A stretch of DNA of 64,000 nucleotides from Candidatus Binatus soli (GTDB lineage Bacteria; Desulfobacterota; Binatia; Binatales; Binataceae), in the NCBI GenBank assembly GCA_002479255.1, contig DLMJ01000042.1:1-64000 (forward strand). The letters run 5' to 3'. Below are positions 1-8,071 of the stretch, piece by piece; the first letter of the stretch is position 1; each line of letters opens with the position of its first letter. The position numbers were made by a program, and so were the translations under genes. Below the pieces are notes generated by a model. The model saw only the letters and a list, made by a program, of their open reading frames with translations. It was not told the DNA's origin and did not search any database.

Positions 1-16
1 CTTATGCAGAGGTTCC

Positions 17-712
17 CTAGCGGGTGTCGGAGTATATGCGTTTGAGACGAGCAGGCGCCACACCCATCAGGTACATCGCGCGAATCAGCCACATCCTGAC
101 GATGGTACGCAGCACTCCGTCGCGGTTCCATCTCCGCGCAGACGTTGTCACGCGGGCGCGCAGACAGGCAACGCGTCCTGAGCGCTTGAGCCGTCGCGCG
201 AATTCGAGATCTTCGCATAGCTCCAGCTCGGGGAAGCCGCCGAGGCGATCGAAGACGTCGCGCCGCACGAAGATGGCCTGATCGCCGGTGCCGGTGCGGC
301 TGATTCGCGAGCGCAGGCTGATCATCGCGCCAATAATCCGGTAGGGGATGGCGCTCGAGTCGAGTTTCACGTCGAATCGTCCGCCGACCACCGCGGGATC
401 GGACAATGCCGATGCGATGTCAGCGGCAAAGGTCGATGGCACTAGTGTATCTGCGTGGACGAAAACCAATGCGCCGCCGTGCGATTCGCGCGCGCCCGCG
501 TTCATCTGGTGCGCCCGGCCGCGCGATGCGCCAATCACCGTGTCGCACAATGGTTGTGCGATGGCGACGCCGGCGTCGATGCTGCCGCCGTCAACGACGA
601 CGATCTCCGCGTCGGGAGCGCCGCGGCGAAGCGCGCGCAGCGTGCTCGCGATGGCGGCCGCTTCGTTGAGCATCGGCACGATTACCGAAAGCGTTTTCAA
701 TTTCCGAATCAA
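17..712 (-). CDS. TIGR04283-type family 2 glycosyltransferase
   Basis: A GT-A fold glycosyltransferase of about 231 residues. Visible motifs are SVIVPMLNEA (about residues 9-18), VVVDGGS (38-44), the metal-site region HADT (86-89), GDQAIF (143-148) and CEDLEF (166-171). These match the TIGR04283 group, some members of which sit in arsenosugar pathways; the sugar and acceptor cannot be read here. I chose the TTG at 712 because it overlaps the purN stop as TTGA and lies just before the conserved core. The longer frame to 961 would overlap purN by about 250 bases and its extra residues are low-complexity. It is the last gene of the comF-purM-purN run, so it is probably cotranscribed and translationally coupled. 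Family call is firm; role unknown. Confidence 0.85.
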   Translation of the reverse strand: MIRKLKTLSVIVPMLNEAAAIASTLRALRRGAPDAEIVVVDGGSIDAGVAIAQPLCDTVIGASRGRAHQMNAGARESHGGALVFVHADTLVPSTFAADIASALSDPAVVGGRFDVKLDSSAIPYRIIGAMISLRSRISRTGTGDQAIFVRRDVFDRLGGFPELELCEDLEFARRLKRSGRVACLRARVTTSARRWNRDGVLRTIVRMWLIRAMYLMGVAPARLKRIYSDTR

Positions 713-1377
713 TCCACCGGAGGATTCACCAACGGCGACGAGTTTGGCTTGGGCGAATCGACCTTGATGATAACCCGGCGGCCCTGAATCTCGAGACGGC
801 CCTGCTGAAAGAGCGCGATCGCGTGCGGAAAGATGCGATGCTCCTGGAGCAGGATTCGCGCCGCCAGCCGTTGTTCGTCGTCGCCGTGCAGCACGGGCAC
901 CGCGGCTTGCACGATCACCGGGCCGACATCGACACCCGCAGTGACGAAGAAAACCGTGCATCCCGCTATCTTGACGCCGTATTCGATCGCGTCCTTGGGC
1001 CCGTGAATGCCGGGAAACGACGGCAGCAGGCTGTTGTGGATATTCATGATGCGGCCGGGGAACGCCTCGAGCATCACGGGCGAGAACAGGCGCATGAAGC
1101 CCGCCAGCGCGACCAGTTCGACGGAGCGATCGAGAAGCGCGGCGAGGATCGCGCGGTCGAAGTCCTCGCGCGATGCAAACTTGCGATGGTCGATGACCAT
1201 TGTCTCGATTCCGTGGCGGCGGGCGCGCTCGAGCCCCTGCGCGTCGGCCTGATTCGAGATGACGAGACGGATTTCGGCCTTGAGGTCGCCGTGCAGAATC
1301 GCGTCGATTATCGCTTGCAGATTGGTGCCGGCGCCGGAAATCAGGACGCCGAGTTTGACCGTCGGATTTTCCGCCAT
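709..1377 (-). CDS. purN: Phosphoribosylglycinamide formyltransferase (GART)
   Basis: Transfers a formyl group from 10-formyl-tetrahydrofolate to GAR in step three of cytoplasmic purine synthesis. The phosphate-binding SGAGTN (14-19), the catalytic NIHNSLLPSF segment (112-121, with the Asn and His of the active site) and VTAGVDVGP (145-153, catalytic Asp at about 150) are all present. At 222 residues it matches the usual 190-220 with a short C-terminal tail. It lies 15 bp downstream of purM, its natural pathway neighbour, and its TGA overlaps the TTG start of the following glycosyltransferase, which suggests coupling. Confidence 0.97.
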   Translation of the reverse strand: MAENPTVKLGVLISGAGTNLQAIIDAILHGDLKAEIRLVISNQADAQGLERARRHGIETMVIDHRKFASREDFDRAILAALLDRSVELVALAGFMRLFSPVMLEAFPGRIMNIHNSLLPSFPGIHGPKDAIEYGVKIAGCTVFFVTAGVDVGPVIVQAAVPVLHGDDEQRLAARILLQEHRIFPHAIALFQQGRLEIQGRRVIIKVDSPKPNSSPLVNPPVD

Positions 1378-1392
1378 CGAATTAGCCGCGGC

Positions 1393-2433
1393 TCAGCGAA
1401 TTGACACTCCGCGCTTGCCGCGCCTTACTTCGCCGACAACATATGCCCCATATTCGCGGCGGCGCAAATGAGCGACGACGCGGTCGGCCTCGCGCGCGGG
1501 CACGATCGCGACCATCCCGAGGCCGTTGTTGAAGGTGCGATCCATCTCGGCGCGGGTGATTTTGCCAAGGCGCTGAATCATGTCGAAAATCGGCGGCGTC
1601 GGCCAAACCCCGCGTTCGAGGATTGCGCGGGTGTTTTCGGGCATCACGCGCGGCAGGTTCTCGAGCACGCCGCCGCCGGTGATATTGGCAAGGCCGCTTA
1701 TCTTGAAGCGCTCGAACAGTTCGACGACGACGCGCGCGTAGATGAGCGTGGGACGCAGGAGTTCCTCGCCGAGCGTGCATCCCAGTTCTGCGATGTTGGA
1801 GCCGAGCTTGAGTTTGGCGTGTTCGAGCAGAACGCGGCGCACCAGCGAGAAGCCGTTGGAGTGAAGTCCGCTGGATGCGACTGCGATCAGCACGTCGCCG
1901 GCGCGCACATTGGACGGCTTGGGAATTCGCGCGCGTTCGACTATTCCCACCGCGAAGCCGGCCAGGTCGTACTCGCCGGGCTTGTACAATCCGCTGAGCT
2001 GCGCCGTCTCGCCGCCGACCAGGCTCATGCCGGCCTGGGCGCATCCGCGAGCGACGCCCTTGACGATGTCGAGCGCGACTTTTTTTTCGAGCTTGCCGGA
2101 GCCGATGTAATCGAGAAAGAACAGCGGACGCGCCGCATGGCAGATGATGTCGTTGACGCACATCGCGACGCAGTCGATTCCGACGGTGTCGTGACACCCG
2201 GTCTCGAACGCGATCATGAGCTTGGTCCCGACACTGTCGGCGCCCGCGACCAGGACCGGCGCGCGCATCTTGCGCGCGGCGTTGAGTCCGACCAGCGCGC
2301 CGAATCCGCCGACCCCGCCGATCACATGCGCGCCGGCCGTGGTCCGGGCGATCGAACCGAAAAGCGGAATCAGGCTCTGCTTCAGCGCGATATCGACGCC
2401 GGCCGCTTTGTAGGTCATCCCGGCGGGCGCCAT
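1393..2433 (-). CDS. purM: Phosphoribosylformylglycinamidine cyclo-ligase (AIR synthetase)
   Basis: ATP-dependent closure of FGAM to AIR, step five of purine synthesis. The 346-residue length is standard. The glycine-rich GGVGGFGALVGL (39-50), the GADSVGTKL segment and the DCVAMCVNDI segment are typical of the PurM N-terminal domain; the C-terminal half has FNNGLGMVAIVP. The first ATG (2433) shares one base with the stop of the upstream methyltransferase (TGATG). A second ATG 15 bases further in, immediately before TYKAAGVDIA, is equally possible and fits the family start better. Cotranscribed with purN. Confidence 0.97.
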   Translation of the reverse strand: MAPAGMTYKAAGVDIALKQSLIPLFGSIARTTAGAHVIGGVGGFGALVGLNAARKMRAPVLVAGADSVGTKLMIAFETGCHDTVGIDCVAMCVNDIICHAARPLFFLDYIGSGKLEKKVALDIVKGVARGCAQAGMSLVGGETAQLSGLYKPGEYDLAGFAVGIVERARIPKPSNVRAGDVLIAVASSGLHSNGFSLVRRVLLEHAKLKLGSNIAELGCTLGEELLRPTLIYARVVVELFERFKISGLANITGGGVLENLPRVMPENTRAILERGVWPTPPIFDMIQRLGKITRAEMDRTFNNGLGMVAIVPAREADRVVAHLRRREYGAYVVGEVRRGKRGVSIR

Positions 2434-3011
2434 CAGGCCGATTTCCTCCGCCGCGCCACCATCGACGCGCGAAAGGCGGGCTGGCCGCCTAAAGAAGCAG
2501 TCAACCCTTCGCGGTATTCCTCGATCTCGAGTTCGCCGGCGAGCGCGCGAAGCTCTCCGTGACCGAGCAGAAAGCGCGGATCGTGTGGAGGATTGATCGC
2601 AGCCTGGTCAACCAGGAACGTAGCGGCGATCAAAATGCCGCCGGGTCTGAGCGCCCGGACAAATTTCGGGAACAGCGCGCGGTCAAGGAAGTTTATATTC
2701 ACGATGACGTCGAAAGATTCGTCCTTGAGATGAAAGCTATCCAAGTTTGCGACCATGGGCCAGATGGCCAGTCGCGCGGTCCGCGCAGTCGCGGCGACGC
2801 TGCGCATCGCTTCCTTGGAGCGATCAACCGCGACCACCCGCATGCCCGCCCGTGCGAGCGCGAGCGCGTTGCGTCCGCGTCCTGCGGCGATGTCGAGCGC
2901 GACGCCGCCGCGCGGCAATCGCGCGAGCATCGCGGCCAGGAACGGCTCGGCTTCGCCGGGCGGCTGGCCGCGATGGCGTTCATCCCAGTCGACGGGTTGC
3001 GGTCCGCTCAT
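2433..3011 (-). CDS. Class I SAM-dependent methyltransferase (TehB-like)
   Basis: A single-domain Rossmann methyltransferase of 192 residues. The N-terminal WDERH (9-13), motif I ALDIAAGRGRNALALA (about 38-53) and the acidic end of beta-2 in VVAVDRS (59-65) show a SAM-binding fold resembling the TehB/thiopurine methyltransferase branch. The substrate cannot be inferred. I started at ATG 3011, because it overlaps the comF stop as ATGA and removes an arginine-rich upstream extension that is only the antisense of comF. It sits between comF and purM in a tightly overlapping minus-strand run, so it is probably expressed with purine synthesis, but no functional link is evident. Confidence 0.85.
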   Translation of the reverse strand: MSGPQPVDWDERHRGQPPGEAEPFLAAMLARLPRGGVALDIAAGRGRNALALARAGMRVVAVDRSKEAMRSVAATARTARLAIWPMVANLDSFHLKDESFDVIVNINFLDRALFPKFVRALRPGGILIAATFLVDQAAINPPHDPRFLLGHGELRALAGELEIEEYREGLTASLGGQPAFRASMVARRRKSA

Positions 3012-3748
3012 AGCACGCGCGCGAGCGTGAATACATCCACGCAAGCGGCGCCTGCCGCGATCAGCACGCGCGCGCATTCATCGACCGTGGCGCCCGTGGT
3101 CATCACGTCGTCCACGATCAGCACGCGGCGATTCCTGACACGTTCGGGATTCGTGACCGTGAACGCGCGGCGCACGTTCTTGACGCGCTCGTCGTGGTGA
3201 CGCGAGGTCTGCGGCATGGTGAAGCGCCTGCGCGACATCGCGGTGGTATCCAGCGGGAGATCGAGCCGCCGTGCGACTTCGCCGGCGAGCAGCGCGGCCT
3301 GGTTGAATCCGCGCCACCACAAGCGCCGCCAATGCAGCGGCACCGGGATGACCACATCGTAGTCCTCAGCCGACACTGGCAGCTCGTCGCCCAAGTATTG
3401 CGCCAGTGCGCGCCCGACGGATTGATCGAGGCCGTACTTGTGACGGCGAATCAGCGCGGGCAGGCTGCCGGGTTCGTCCTCGGCGGTGGTTCGATAGCGC
3501 GCGATAGTGCGAGCGATTCGATAGCGTGGCGGATGCGCGAGGCATCGGGCGCATCGCGTCGCATCGCTGACGGCGGACTCGAGCGGTCCGCCGCACACTT
3601 CGCAGCGCGGCTCGGGCATCCGCTCGACTCGCGCGATGCATCGAGCGCAAACGCGCTGTCGCTGTCCGGCTTCGGATGCAAGCCGCGCTGCGCATGCCGA
3701 GCATCGCGGTGGATACAGAAAGTCGAGCACCTGGGCGAGCGCGGCCAT
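3008..3748 (-). CDS. ComF family phosphoribosyltransferase-fold protein
   Basis: Four CxxC pairs in the first 70 residues (Cys 16/19, 34/37, 49/52, 66/69) form the zinc-ribbon part. The C-terminal half is a type I phosphoribosyltransferase domain with the PRPP loop VLIVDDVMTTGAT (209-221). At 246 residues it matches ComF/GntX proteins. ComF is required for DNA uptake in some naturally competent bacteria, but many genomes carry it without other com genes, and none is visible here. It is the first gene of the minus-strand purM-purN run, and its stop overlaps the next start by 4 nt. Confidence 0.9.
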   Translation of the reverse strand: MAALAQVLDFLYPPRCSACAARLASEAGQRQRVCARCIARVERMPEPRCEVCGGPLESAVSDATRCARCLAHPPRYRIARTIARYRTTAEDEPGSLPALIRRHKYGLDQSVGRALAQYLGDELPVSAEDYDVVIPVPLHWRRLWWRGFNQAALLAGEVARRLDLPLDTTAMSRRRFTMPQTSRHHDERVKNVRRAFTVTNPERVRNRRVLIVDDVMTTGATVDECARVLIAAGAACVDVFTLARVL

Positions 3749-3904
3749 ATATGATTGATGCGTCCGACGGCGCCGAAACTCAAGCCCGCGGGGTTGGCTG
3801 TTGCGCGGCCGTTTGAGTGCGAAGTCAATTTGCCGGATGTGGTATAGAGAAAGTGATTTGAGCGCCGCTCACCGCAGTGAGAACAGACACGGGGAGTTGA
3901 TGCG

Positions 3905-4315
3905 ATGGCGATTACAGGAACACTCGAAGATCGCGAGGAAGTTCGCGCGCTGCACGCGCGCTATTGCCTGACGATCGACGGCGGCCGCTACGATGAATGG
4001 ATCGATTGCTTCACTGAGGACGGCGTCTTCGAGAGCCCGCGCTTCGGCAAGCACAGCGGACGCGACGGCCTCAAGCATTTCGCGGCGCTGTACAAGGAAT
4101 CACTCGGCGGCGCGCAGGTGCTCCACGTGGTCGCCAATCCTGCCTTCGAACTCGACGGCGCCGGCGGCGCCGGTACCACCTACCTGCTCTATTACCACTG
4201 CAAGGACGGGCGGGTGCAGCAATCGACGGTTGGGTATTTCACGGACAAGCTGCGCAAGACGCCCGCGGGATGGCGCTTCGCCAGCCGTCGACTGACGATC
4301 CTCGGGCATCACTGA
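3905..4315 (+). CDS. NTF2-like/SnoaL-type domain protein
   Basis: A 136-residue protein with the cone-shaped NTF2-like pattern: an N-terminal helix (EDREEVRALHARYCLTIDGGRYDEW), the FTEDGVF strand, GRDGLKHF and a long antiparallel sheet ending in GWRFASRRLTIL. SnoaL-type members are dehydratases, isomerases or binding proteins for small hydrophobic compounds; the residues here do not tell which. The ATG at 3905 follows GGGAG about seven bases upstream. It stands alone. Its last 20 bases recur exactly about 950 bp downstream, as reported separately. Confidence 0.8.
   Translation: MAITGTLEDREEVRALHARYCLTIDGGRYDEWIDCFTEDGVFESPRFGKHSGRDGLKHFAALYKESLGGAQVLHVVANPAFELDGAGGAGTTYLLYYHCKDGRVQQSTVGYFTDKLRKTPAGWRFASRRLTILGHH
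4296..4315 (+). repeat. 20-nt exact direct repeat, copy 1
   Basis: The terminal codons and stop of the NTF2-like gene (encoding TILGHH then TGA). The same 20 bases recur at 5251-5270, outside any credible gene. The flanking bases differ on both sides. Confidence 0.9.
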
Positions 4316-4401
4316 AACCCGCAAACTAGACCCGGAATTTTCGTTTTGATAAAAACTCTTCAGTTTCCAGCTCTCGTTCAATGGCAGGTTGAGGGTTAAT
4401 T

Positions 4402-4908
4402 ATGGAGCAATCGACAGGTGACCTGATCGGGCGGCTTTCACGGCTGGAACTGCAACAGGCTAAACTCCAGCGCAGCAACAAGCACCTGCGGCTGATGACC
4501 GGCGCGTTGCTGCTTCTCTGCGGTGCGCTGTTCACGATGGCGGAGACGAGTTCGGCGGTACCGGAAACGCTCGAGGCGCAACAATTCCTGCTGCGCGACA
4601 GCACCGGCAAGCTCCGTGCCGCGATGGGCGTGACATCCGACGGCGCAGTGGGATTCAACCTTGAAGACTCCACCGGCCGTACCCGCCTGACCATTGACCT
4701 CGCTGCGAACGGCACGCCAGGTTTGGACCTCTTCGATAAGGATGGCAAGATGCGCGTGACCATGGCGCTGGGGACGGCCGGTGAACCCGGACTCGGTCTC
4801 TACGATCCCAATGGCCATCTGCGAACCAGCCTGGATGTTCCAGCGGCCCAGACTCCCGGTTTGGCGTTCTATCGTGATGACGGCAAGCCGGCTTGGGGAG
4901 CTCCCTAA
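4402..4908 (+). CDS. Membrane-anchored protein with tandem ~25-residue repeats
   Basis: Of 168 residues, the first 30 are a charged cytoplasmic helix (LSRLELQQAKLQRSNKHLR), followed by one membrane segment (LMTGALLLLCGALFTMA, about 32-48). The rest is four imperfect repeats of 24-26 residues, each built as a strand pair: LRDSTGKLRAAMG, LEDSTGRTRLTID, LFDKDGKMRVTMA, LYDPNGHLRTSLD. Each is followed by a GxPGL or similar turn. Such beta repeats suggest an extracytoplasmic adhesive or scaffold role, but I recognise no named family. The next gene starts two bases after its stop, so the two are probably cotranscribed. Confidence 0.75.
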   Translation: MEQSTGDLIGRLSRLELQQAKLQRSNKHLRLMTGALLLLCGALFTMAETSSAVPETLEAQQFLLRDSTGKLRAAMGVTSDGAVGFNLEDSTGRTRLTIDLAANGTPGLDLFDKDGKMRVTMALGTAGEPGLGLYDPNGHLRTSLDVPAAQTPGLAFYRDDGKPAWGAP

Positions 4909-4909
4909 A

Positions 4910-5239
4910 GTGCGCTCACAACAAAAGAGATCCTTTGTCTCGGTCTGCTCGATCGGAGCACTCATTCTGCTTGGAATAGTCGCCTGCACCGCGAGCGGAT
5001 GCTTTCCTGTTTATGGTGGCGGCTATGGCTACCCAGAATACGGCTATGCGCCATACTGGGGTTGGTGGGGCTGGGGCTATCCCGGCTTCCGCGTCCACCA
5101 TCCGTGGGAAGAACATCACGGCGACGGCCATCATACGGAGTTCTATCACGGCGGCGGCGTCGGACATGAGGCCGGCGGCGGCTTCCACGGTGGTGGTGGT
5201 GGCGTTCACGGTGGTGGCGGCGGCGGGGGCCATCGTTGA
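4910..5239 (+). CDS. Gly/Tyr/His-rich small lipoprotein
   Basis: A GTG at 4910, preceded by GGGGAG with 9-nt spacing inside the end of the upstream gene, gives a 109-residue protein. It has a basic N-terminus, a hydrophobic segment (VCSIGALILLGIVAC) and a lipobox ending TASGC, so it should be exported and lipidated. The mature part is tyrosine/glycine/tryptophan-rich, then histidine-rich (HHPWEEHHGDGHH), and ends in a long glycine run. Metal binding by the histidine cluster is only a guess. The longer frame from 4781 overlaps the upstream gene and loses the signal sequence, so I rejected it. Confidence 0.7.
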   Translation: MRSQQKRSFVSVCSIGALILLGIVACTASGCFPVYGGGYGYPEYGYAPYWGWWGWGYPGFRVHHPWEEHHGDGHHTEFYHGGGVGHEAGGGFHGGGGGVHGGGGGGGHR

Positions 5240-5250
5240 GCCACCGCATG

Positions 5251-5270
5251 CGATCCTCGGGCATCACTGA
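5251..5270 (+). repeat. 20-nt exact direct repeat, copy 2
   Basis: An exact copy of 4296-4315, the 3' end of the NTF2-like gene, including its stop codon. It lies between the small lipoprotein gene and its terminator. Confidence 0.9.
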
Positions 5271-5296
5271 GATTCTCCAGCCCGCGTAAAATAGTG

Positions 5297-5333
5297 CGGC
5301 GCCGAATCGCGATGCGATCCGGCGCCGTTTTTT
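5297..5333 (+). terminator. Rho-independent terminator after the small lipoprotein gene
   Basis: A 14-bp stem (5297-5310 with 5314-5327, one mismatch) and a GAT loop, followed by six T (5328-5333). It separates the plus-strand small genes from the convergent TolC-like gene. Confidence 0.9.
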
Positions 5334-5352
5334 CGTGTCGCTGATTACCCTG

Positions 5353-7239
5353 CTAGAAGGCGGCGTACCACGGCACTTCGTGCGGATTCTGCACTTCCCA
5401 ATTGATATTGAACGCCTGCAGGATCGTGCCGTCGTTGTGGGCGAGCGCGAGCTTGGCGTTTTCGAGATCGACTTCGGCCTGCACCTGGTCGCCCTCGGCG
5501 CTCACTTCCTCTTCCTGGAATTGCAGCAGGTCGTGCGTGGTCGCCATTCCGACCCGGAACATCACTTGCTCATCGTGGAGCGCCTGGCGAGCGTAGTAAG
5601 TTGCCGAGGCAGTCGCGGCCGCGCGTTTATAGTCGGCATACAGATTAGAGATCGCGCTCTCCACATTGACGACCGCTTGCGACAGCGCCGCTCGATACTG
5701 TACCCGCTGCTGTTCGTATTGTATGCGAGCCTGCGCCAGAGCGGCGCGCGGAATGGCGTTGTCCAGCGGCATCTGGAACGACAGCACGGCGGCGTAGTTG
5801 TAATAGCTGAAGCCCCACAGGCGATCGAGCGCGTCGCCATAGATTCCGCCTAACGGCGCCCTGGCGCCGGCTTTGTCATCGCAGTTTCCCTGTCCAGGCG
5901 TGATGAATTTGGTCACACAAGGCGTGTATCCGGCGACCGCAGTCAGGCCGAATTGCGCGCCCAGGTTGAGCTGCGGCAGAACCTGGTTCTCCGAGTACTT
6001 CACCTGCAGCAACGCGTCGCGAATCGCCTCGCGCATATTGCCCAGGGAAGGCAGGTACTGCACGGCCAGCTCGAGCGCGCGCTCCTCATCGATGACGATC
6101 TGCTCCTTGGGGTTGGTCCGCGTGAGCGGCTGGATTTGCTCGGGCAGGAAGGTGCCGTACGGATTGAGCATCACGTCCTGGCGGAGCTGGACGCGGGAAT
6201 TTTTCAGGTTGGCTTCGGCGGTGTACACGTTGGCCTCCGCAGTGGCGGCCGCGGACTGCGCTTCCTGCAGGTTGATAGGAGCAAGAGTGCCGACCTTGAC
6301 GCTGATCGCATTCTGGCGGACCAGGTCGATATTGAAGGTCAGCGCGGCGCGCGCGACCTCGAGATTTTCCTCGGCGAGCACGACGTTCCAGTAATCGCCG
6401 CCGATCTTCTGCACGAAATCCTGCAGCGCCTGGCCGTAAGTCCATTGCGCCTGCTTCTGACCCGACTCTGCGATCCGGACGTTGATGGTCGCGAACTCCC
6501 AGCCGAAGCTCTGCAGCAATGGCTGTGAGAGCGAGAGTGCGAGGCTGGGCGTGTAGGAAGGATTGACGCCGGCGAAGAGCGAATTCGACAGCGAACGATC
6601 GTTGTTGAAAGTCACGCCCCAGGTTCCGTTGGTGATCGCGGAGACTTTGTTGAGGCCGAAGTTCCAATCGTAGAATTTCTGCACGGCGCCGCCGCCGGCA
6701 CCGGTCTGCAAGGGGGAGGTGACGGGCACGACGCTCTTTTCGACGTCACCCTGCGCGGTAAGGTTCGGATCGAAGCTTCCGTTGGCCTCCCGGACGGTTT
6801 CCATCGAGGCGACCGGGTCGAGTTCGGCAGCCTTCAGCGACGGGTTGTTCTGCATCGCGATGTAGATGGCTTCCTTGAGCGTGAGGCCGCGCGCGGTGGG
6901 AGTTTCGGAGCGCATGTAGCGCTCGCTGATCAGGTTGTCGGGCGCGATTTCGTTGGTCAGCGACCACTGATGCGCGAAGATGCGCGGCAGATTCAACAAA
7001 TCATCGTGATGCTCGAACTGGTTGGAGGCGCTGGGCGGCACGTTGGCCGGCGGCGGCTCCTGCGGCCCGACCGGCACGGACCGCATCTGAATCGGTCCGG
7101 TCAGATCCGGCGGCGGCAACGGCGTGGTGGGCAGCGAGCCGGTCACGTTGAGCTGATCCTGGGCAAATCCGATCGAGGCTGCGAGCATCAGCAGGGAAAT
7201 GGTCAGCATCGCAAAAGACACCCATTTACTTCTCGACAT
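5353..7239 (-). CDS. TolC-like outer membrane efflux channel
   Basis: Outer-membrane channel of tripartite efflux or type I secretion. ATG 7239 has an excellent AAGGAGG nine bases upstream and begins a clean signal peptide cut after GFA; the mature protein starts QDQLNV. Then comes a proline-rich stretch of about 100 residues, unusual for the family, followed by two OEP repeats with long amphipathic helices: LTLKEAIYIAMQNNPSL starts the first and EERALELAVQYLPSL the second. Alanine- and glutamine-rich coiled-coil segments include EAQSAAATAEANVYTAEANL. The 628-residue length exceeds the typical 450-500 because of the N-terminal extension. No periplasmic adaptor or pump lies nearby. The longer frame to 7503 places the signal peptide internally and was rejected. 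Confidence 0.9.
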   Translation of the reverse strand: MSRSKWVSFAMLTISLLMLAASIGFAQDQLNVTGSLPTTPLPPPDLTGPIQMRSVPVGPQEPPPANVPPSASNQFEHHDDLLNLPRIFAHQWSLTNEIAPDNLISERYMRSETPTARGLTLKEAIYIAMQNNPSLKAAELDPVASMETVREANGSFDPNLTAQGDVEKSVVPVTSPLQTGAGGGAVQKFYDWNFGLNKVSAITNGTWGVTFNNDRSLSNSLFAGVNPSYTPSLALSLSQPLLQSFGWEFATINVRIAESGQKQAQWTYGQALQDFVQKIGGDYWNVVLAEENLEVARAALTFNIDLVRQNAISVKVGTLAPINLQEAQSAAATAEANVYTAEANLKNSRVQLRQDVMLNPYGTFLPEQIQPLTRTNPKEQIVIDEERALELAVQYLPSLGNMREAIRDALLQVKYSENQVLPQLNLGAQFGLTAVAGYTPCVTKFITPGQGNCDDKAGARAPLGGIYGDALDRLWGFSYYNYAAVLSFQMPLDNAIPRAALAQARIQYEQQRVQYRAALSQAVVNVESAISNLYADYKRAAATASATYYARQALHDEQVMFRVGMATTHDLLQFQEEEVSAEGDQVQAEVDLENAKLALAHNDGTILQAFNINWEVQNPHEVPWYAAF

Positions 7240-7264
7240 ACAAATGAACCTCCTTGGTACTGTT

Positions 7265-7282
7265 GCCATCGCCGGCGATGGC
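7265..7282. promoter_or_regulatory. Perfect 18-bp palindrome upstream of the TolC-like gene
   Basis: An uninterrupted inverted repeat (GCCATCGCC/GGCGATGGC) begins 26 bases 5' of the TolC-like start and just beyond its ribosome binding site. It could be a repressor operator or an RNA hairpin in the leader; the sequence alone does not decide. Confidence 0.5.
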
Positions 7283-7468
7283 CCGCCACTTCCGCACACG
7301 CCGATTATGCAATTTGACTCAGCAGTTTGGGTTCGATTTGCCAACGCCGAATCGAACTGAAGCGCTTGCGCGGCGCCAACTAGCCCGCGATTATAGCCAA
7401 GGCGGCCCGCCTTGTCTTCCGTAATCGAAGGCGGCTGGATTTCTTCGCGAGTCGCACTTGGAGATGGT

Positions 7469-8044
7469 ATGCGCGCTGTCAGGCTGGTAATCGCAGTACT
7501 CATCGTGTCCCCGATCCTTATGCTGGCGCTCAGCGAGTCAAGACTCGCGCGGCAGCCATTCGCGCAAGTTACCGCGGCGCCGGGACCGGTGCCACTGACT
7601 GCACCCGTGGCTCCCGGTCAGCCGCAGGCCTTCGCGACGATCGGAACGCTGCCTGCTCTCGCGGCGGCGCCGGGAACTTCGCCTGCAGCAGTTGCGGCCG
7701 CGGCGCCGACGCCACGCGCATTTCGATGCACCTGTTCGGCGCCGGGAAGCGGGACCCAATGGGCCGGCGTCGTTTCGTCGTCCAGCTATGTTCTTGCCAG
7801 CCAGTCTGCGCGCGGGCAGTGCGCCACCTACTTGTCGAACGAGAACCAGCAGTCGGCGTACATGGTGCCGGAAGGAGCTTCGCCGAACTCGGGAAAGCCA
7901 ACGATCTACAATGGCACGGCGTTCACGCAGCGCACGCAGGTGTCAAGCGCGGTGATAGGGATCCGTCCAAACTTGCAGGAAGAATCGCAGCTAACGACCG
8001 GATGCGTTTCAAATTGCGTGTGCGCGCGATGTGCCTGCAACTGA
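7469..8044 (+). CDS. Secreted cysteine-containing protein of unknown function
   Basis: ATG 7469 follows GGAG with normal spacing and opens with a signal sequence (MRAVRLVIAVLIVSPILMLALS). Next is an Ala/Pro-rich linker of about 70 residues and a compact domain that starts FRCTCSAPGSGTQWAGVVSS and ends with a dense cysteine cluster (TGCVSNCVCARCACN). The even spacing suggests disulphides or metal binding outside the cytoplasm. About 191 residues in all. I do not recognise the family. It is transcribed divergently from the TolC-like gene and converges on the pseudouridine synthase. Confidence 0.7.
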   Translation: MRAVRLVIAVLIVSPILMLALSESRLARQPFAQVTAAPGPVPLTAPVAPGQPQAFATIGTLPALAAAPGTSPAAVAAAAPTPRAFRCTCSAPGSGTQWAGVVSSSSYVLASQSARGQCATYLSNENQQSAYMVPEGASPNSGKPTIYNGTAFTQRTQVSSAVIGIRPNLQEESQLTTGCVSNCVCARCACN

Positions 8045-8071
8045 GGCGTTGGCGGCCTTGCTGTTCCCGGG

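Noticed and set aside
1468..2562. A 364-codon plus-strand frame opposite purM
   Set aside because: Antisense shadow of purM; no ribosome binding site and no family resemblance.
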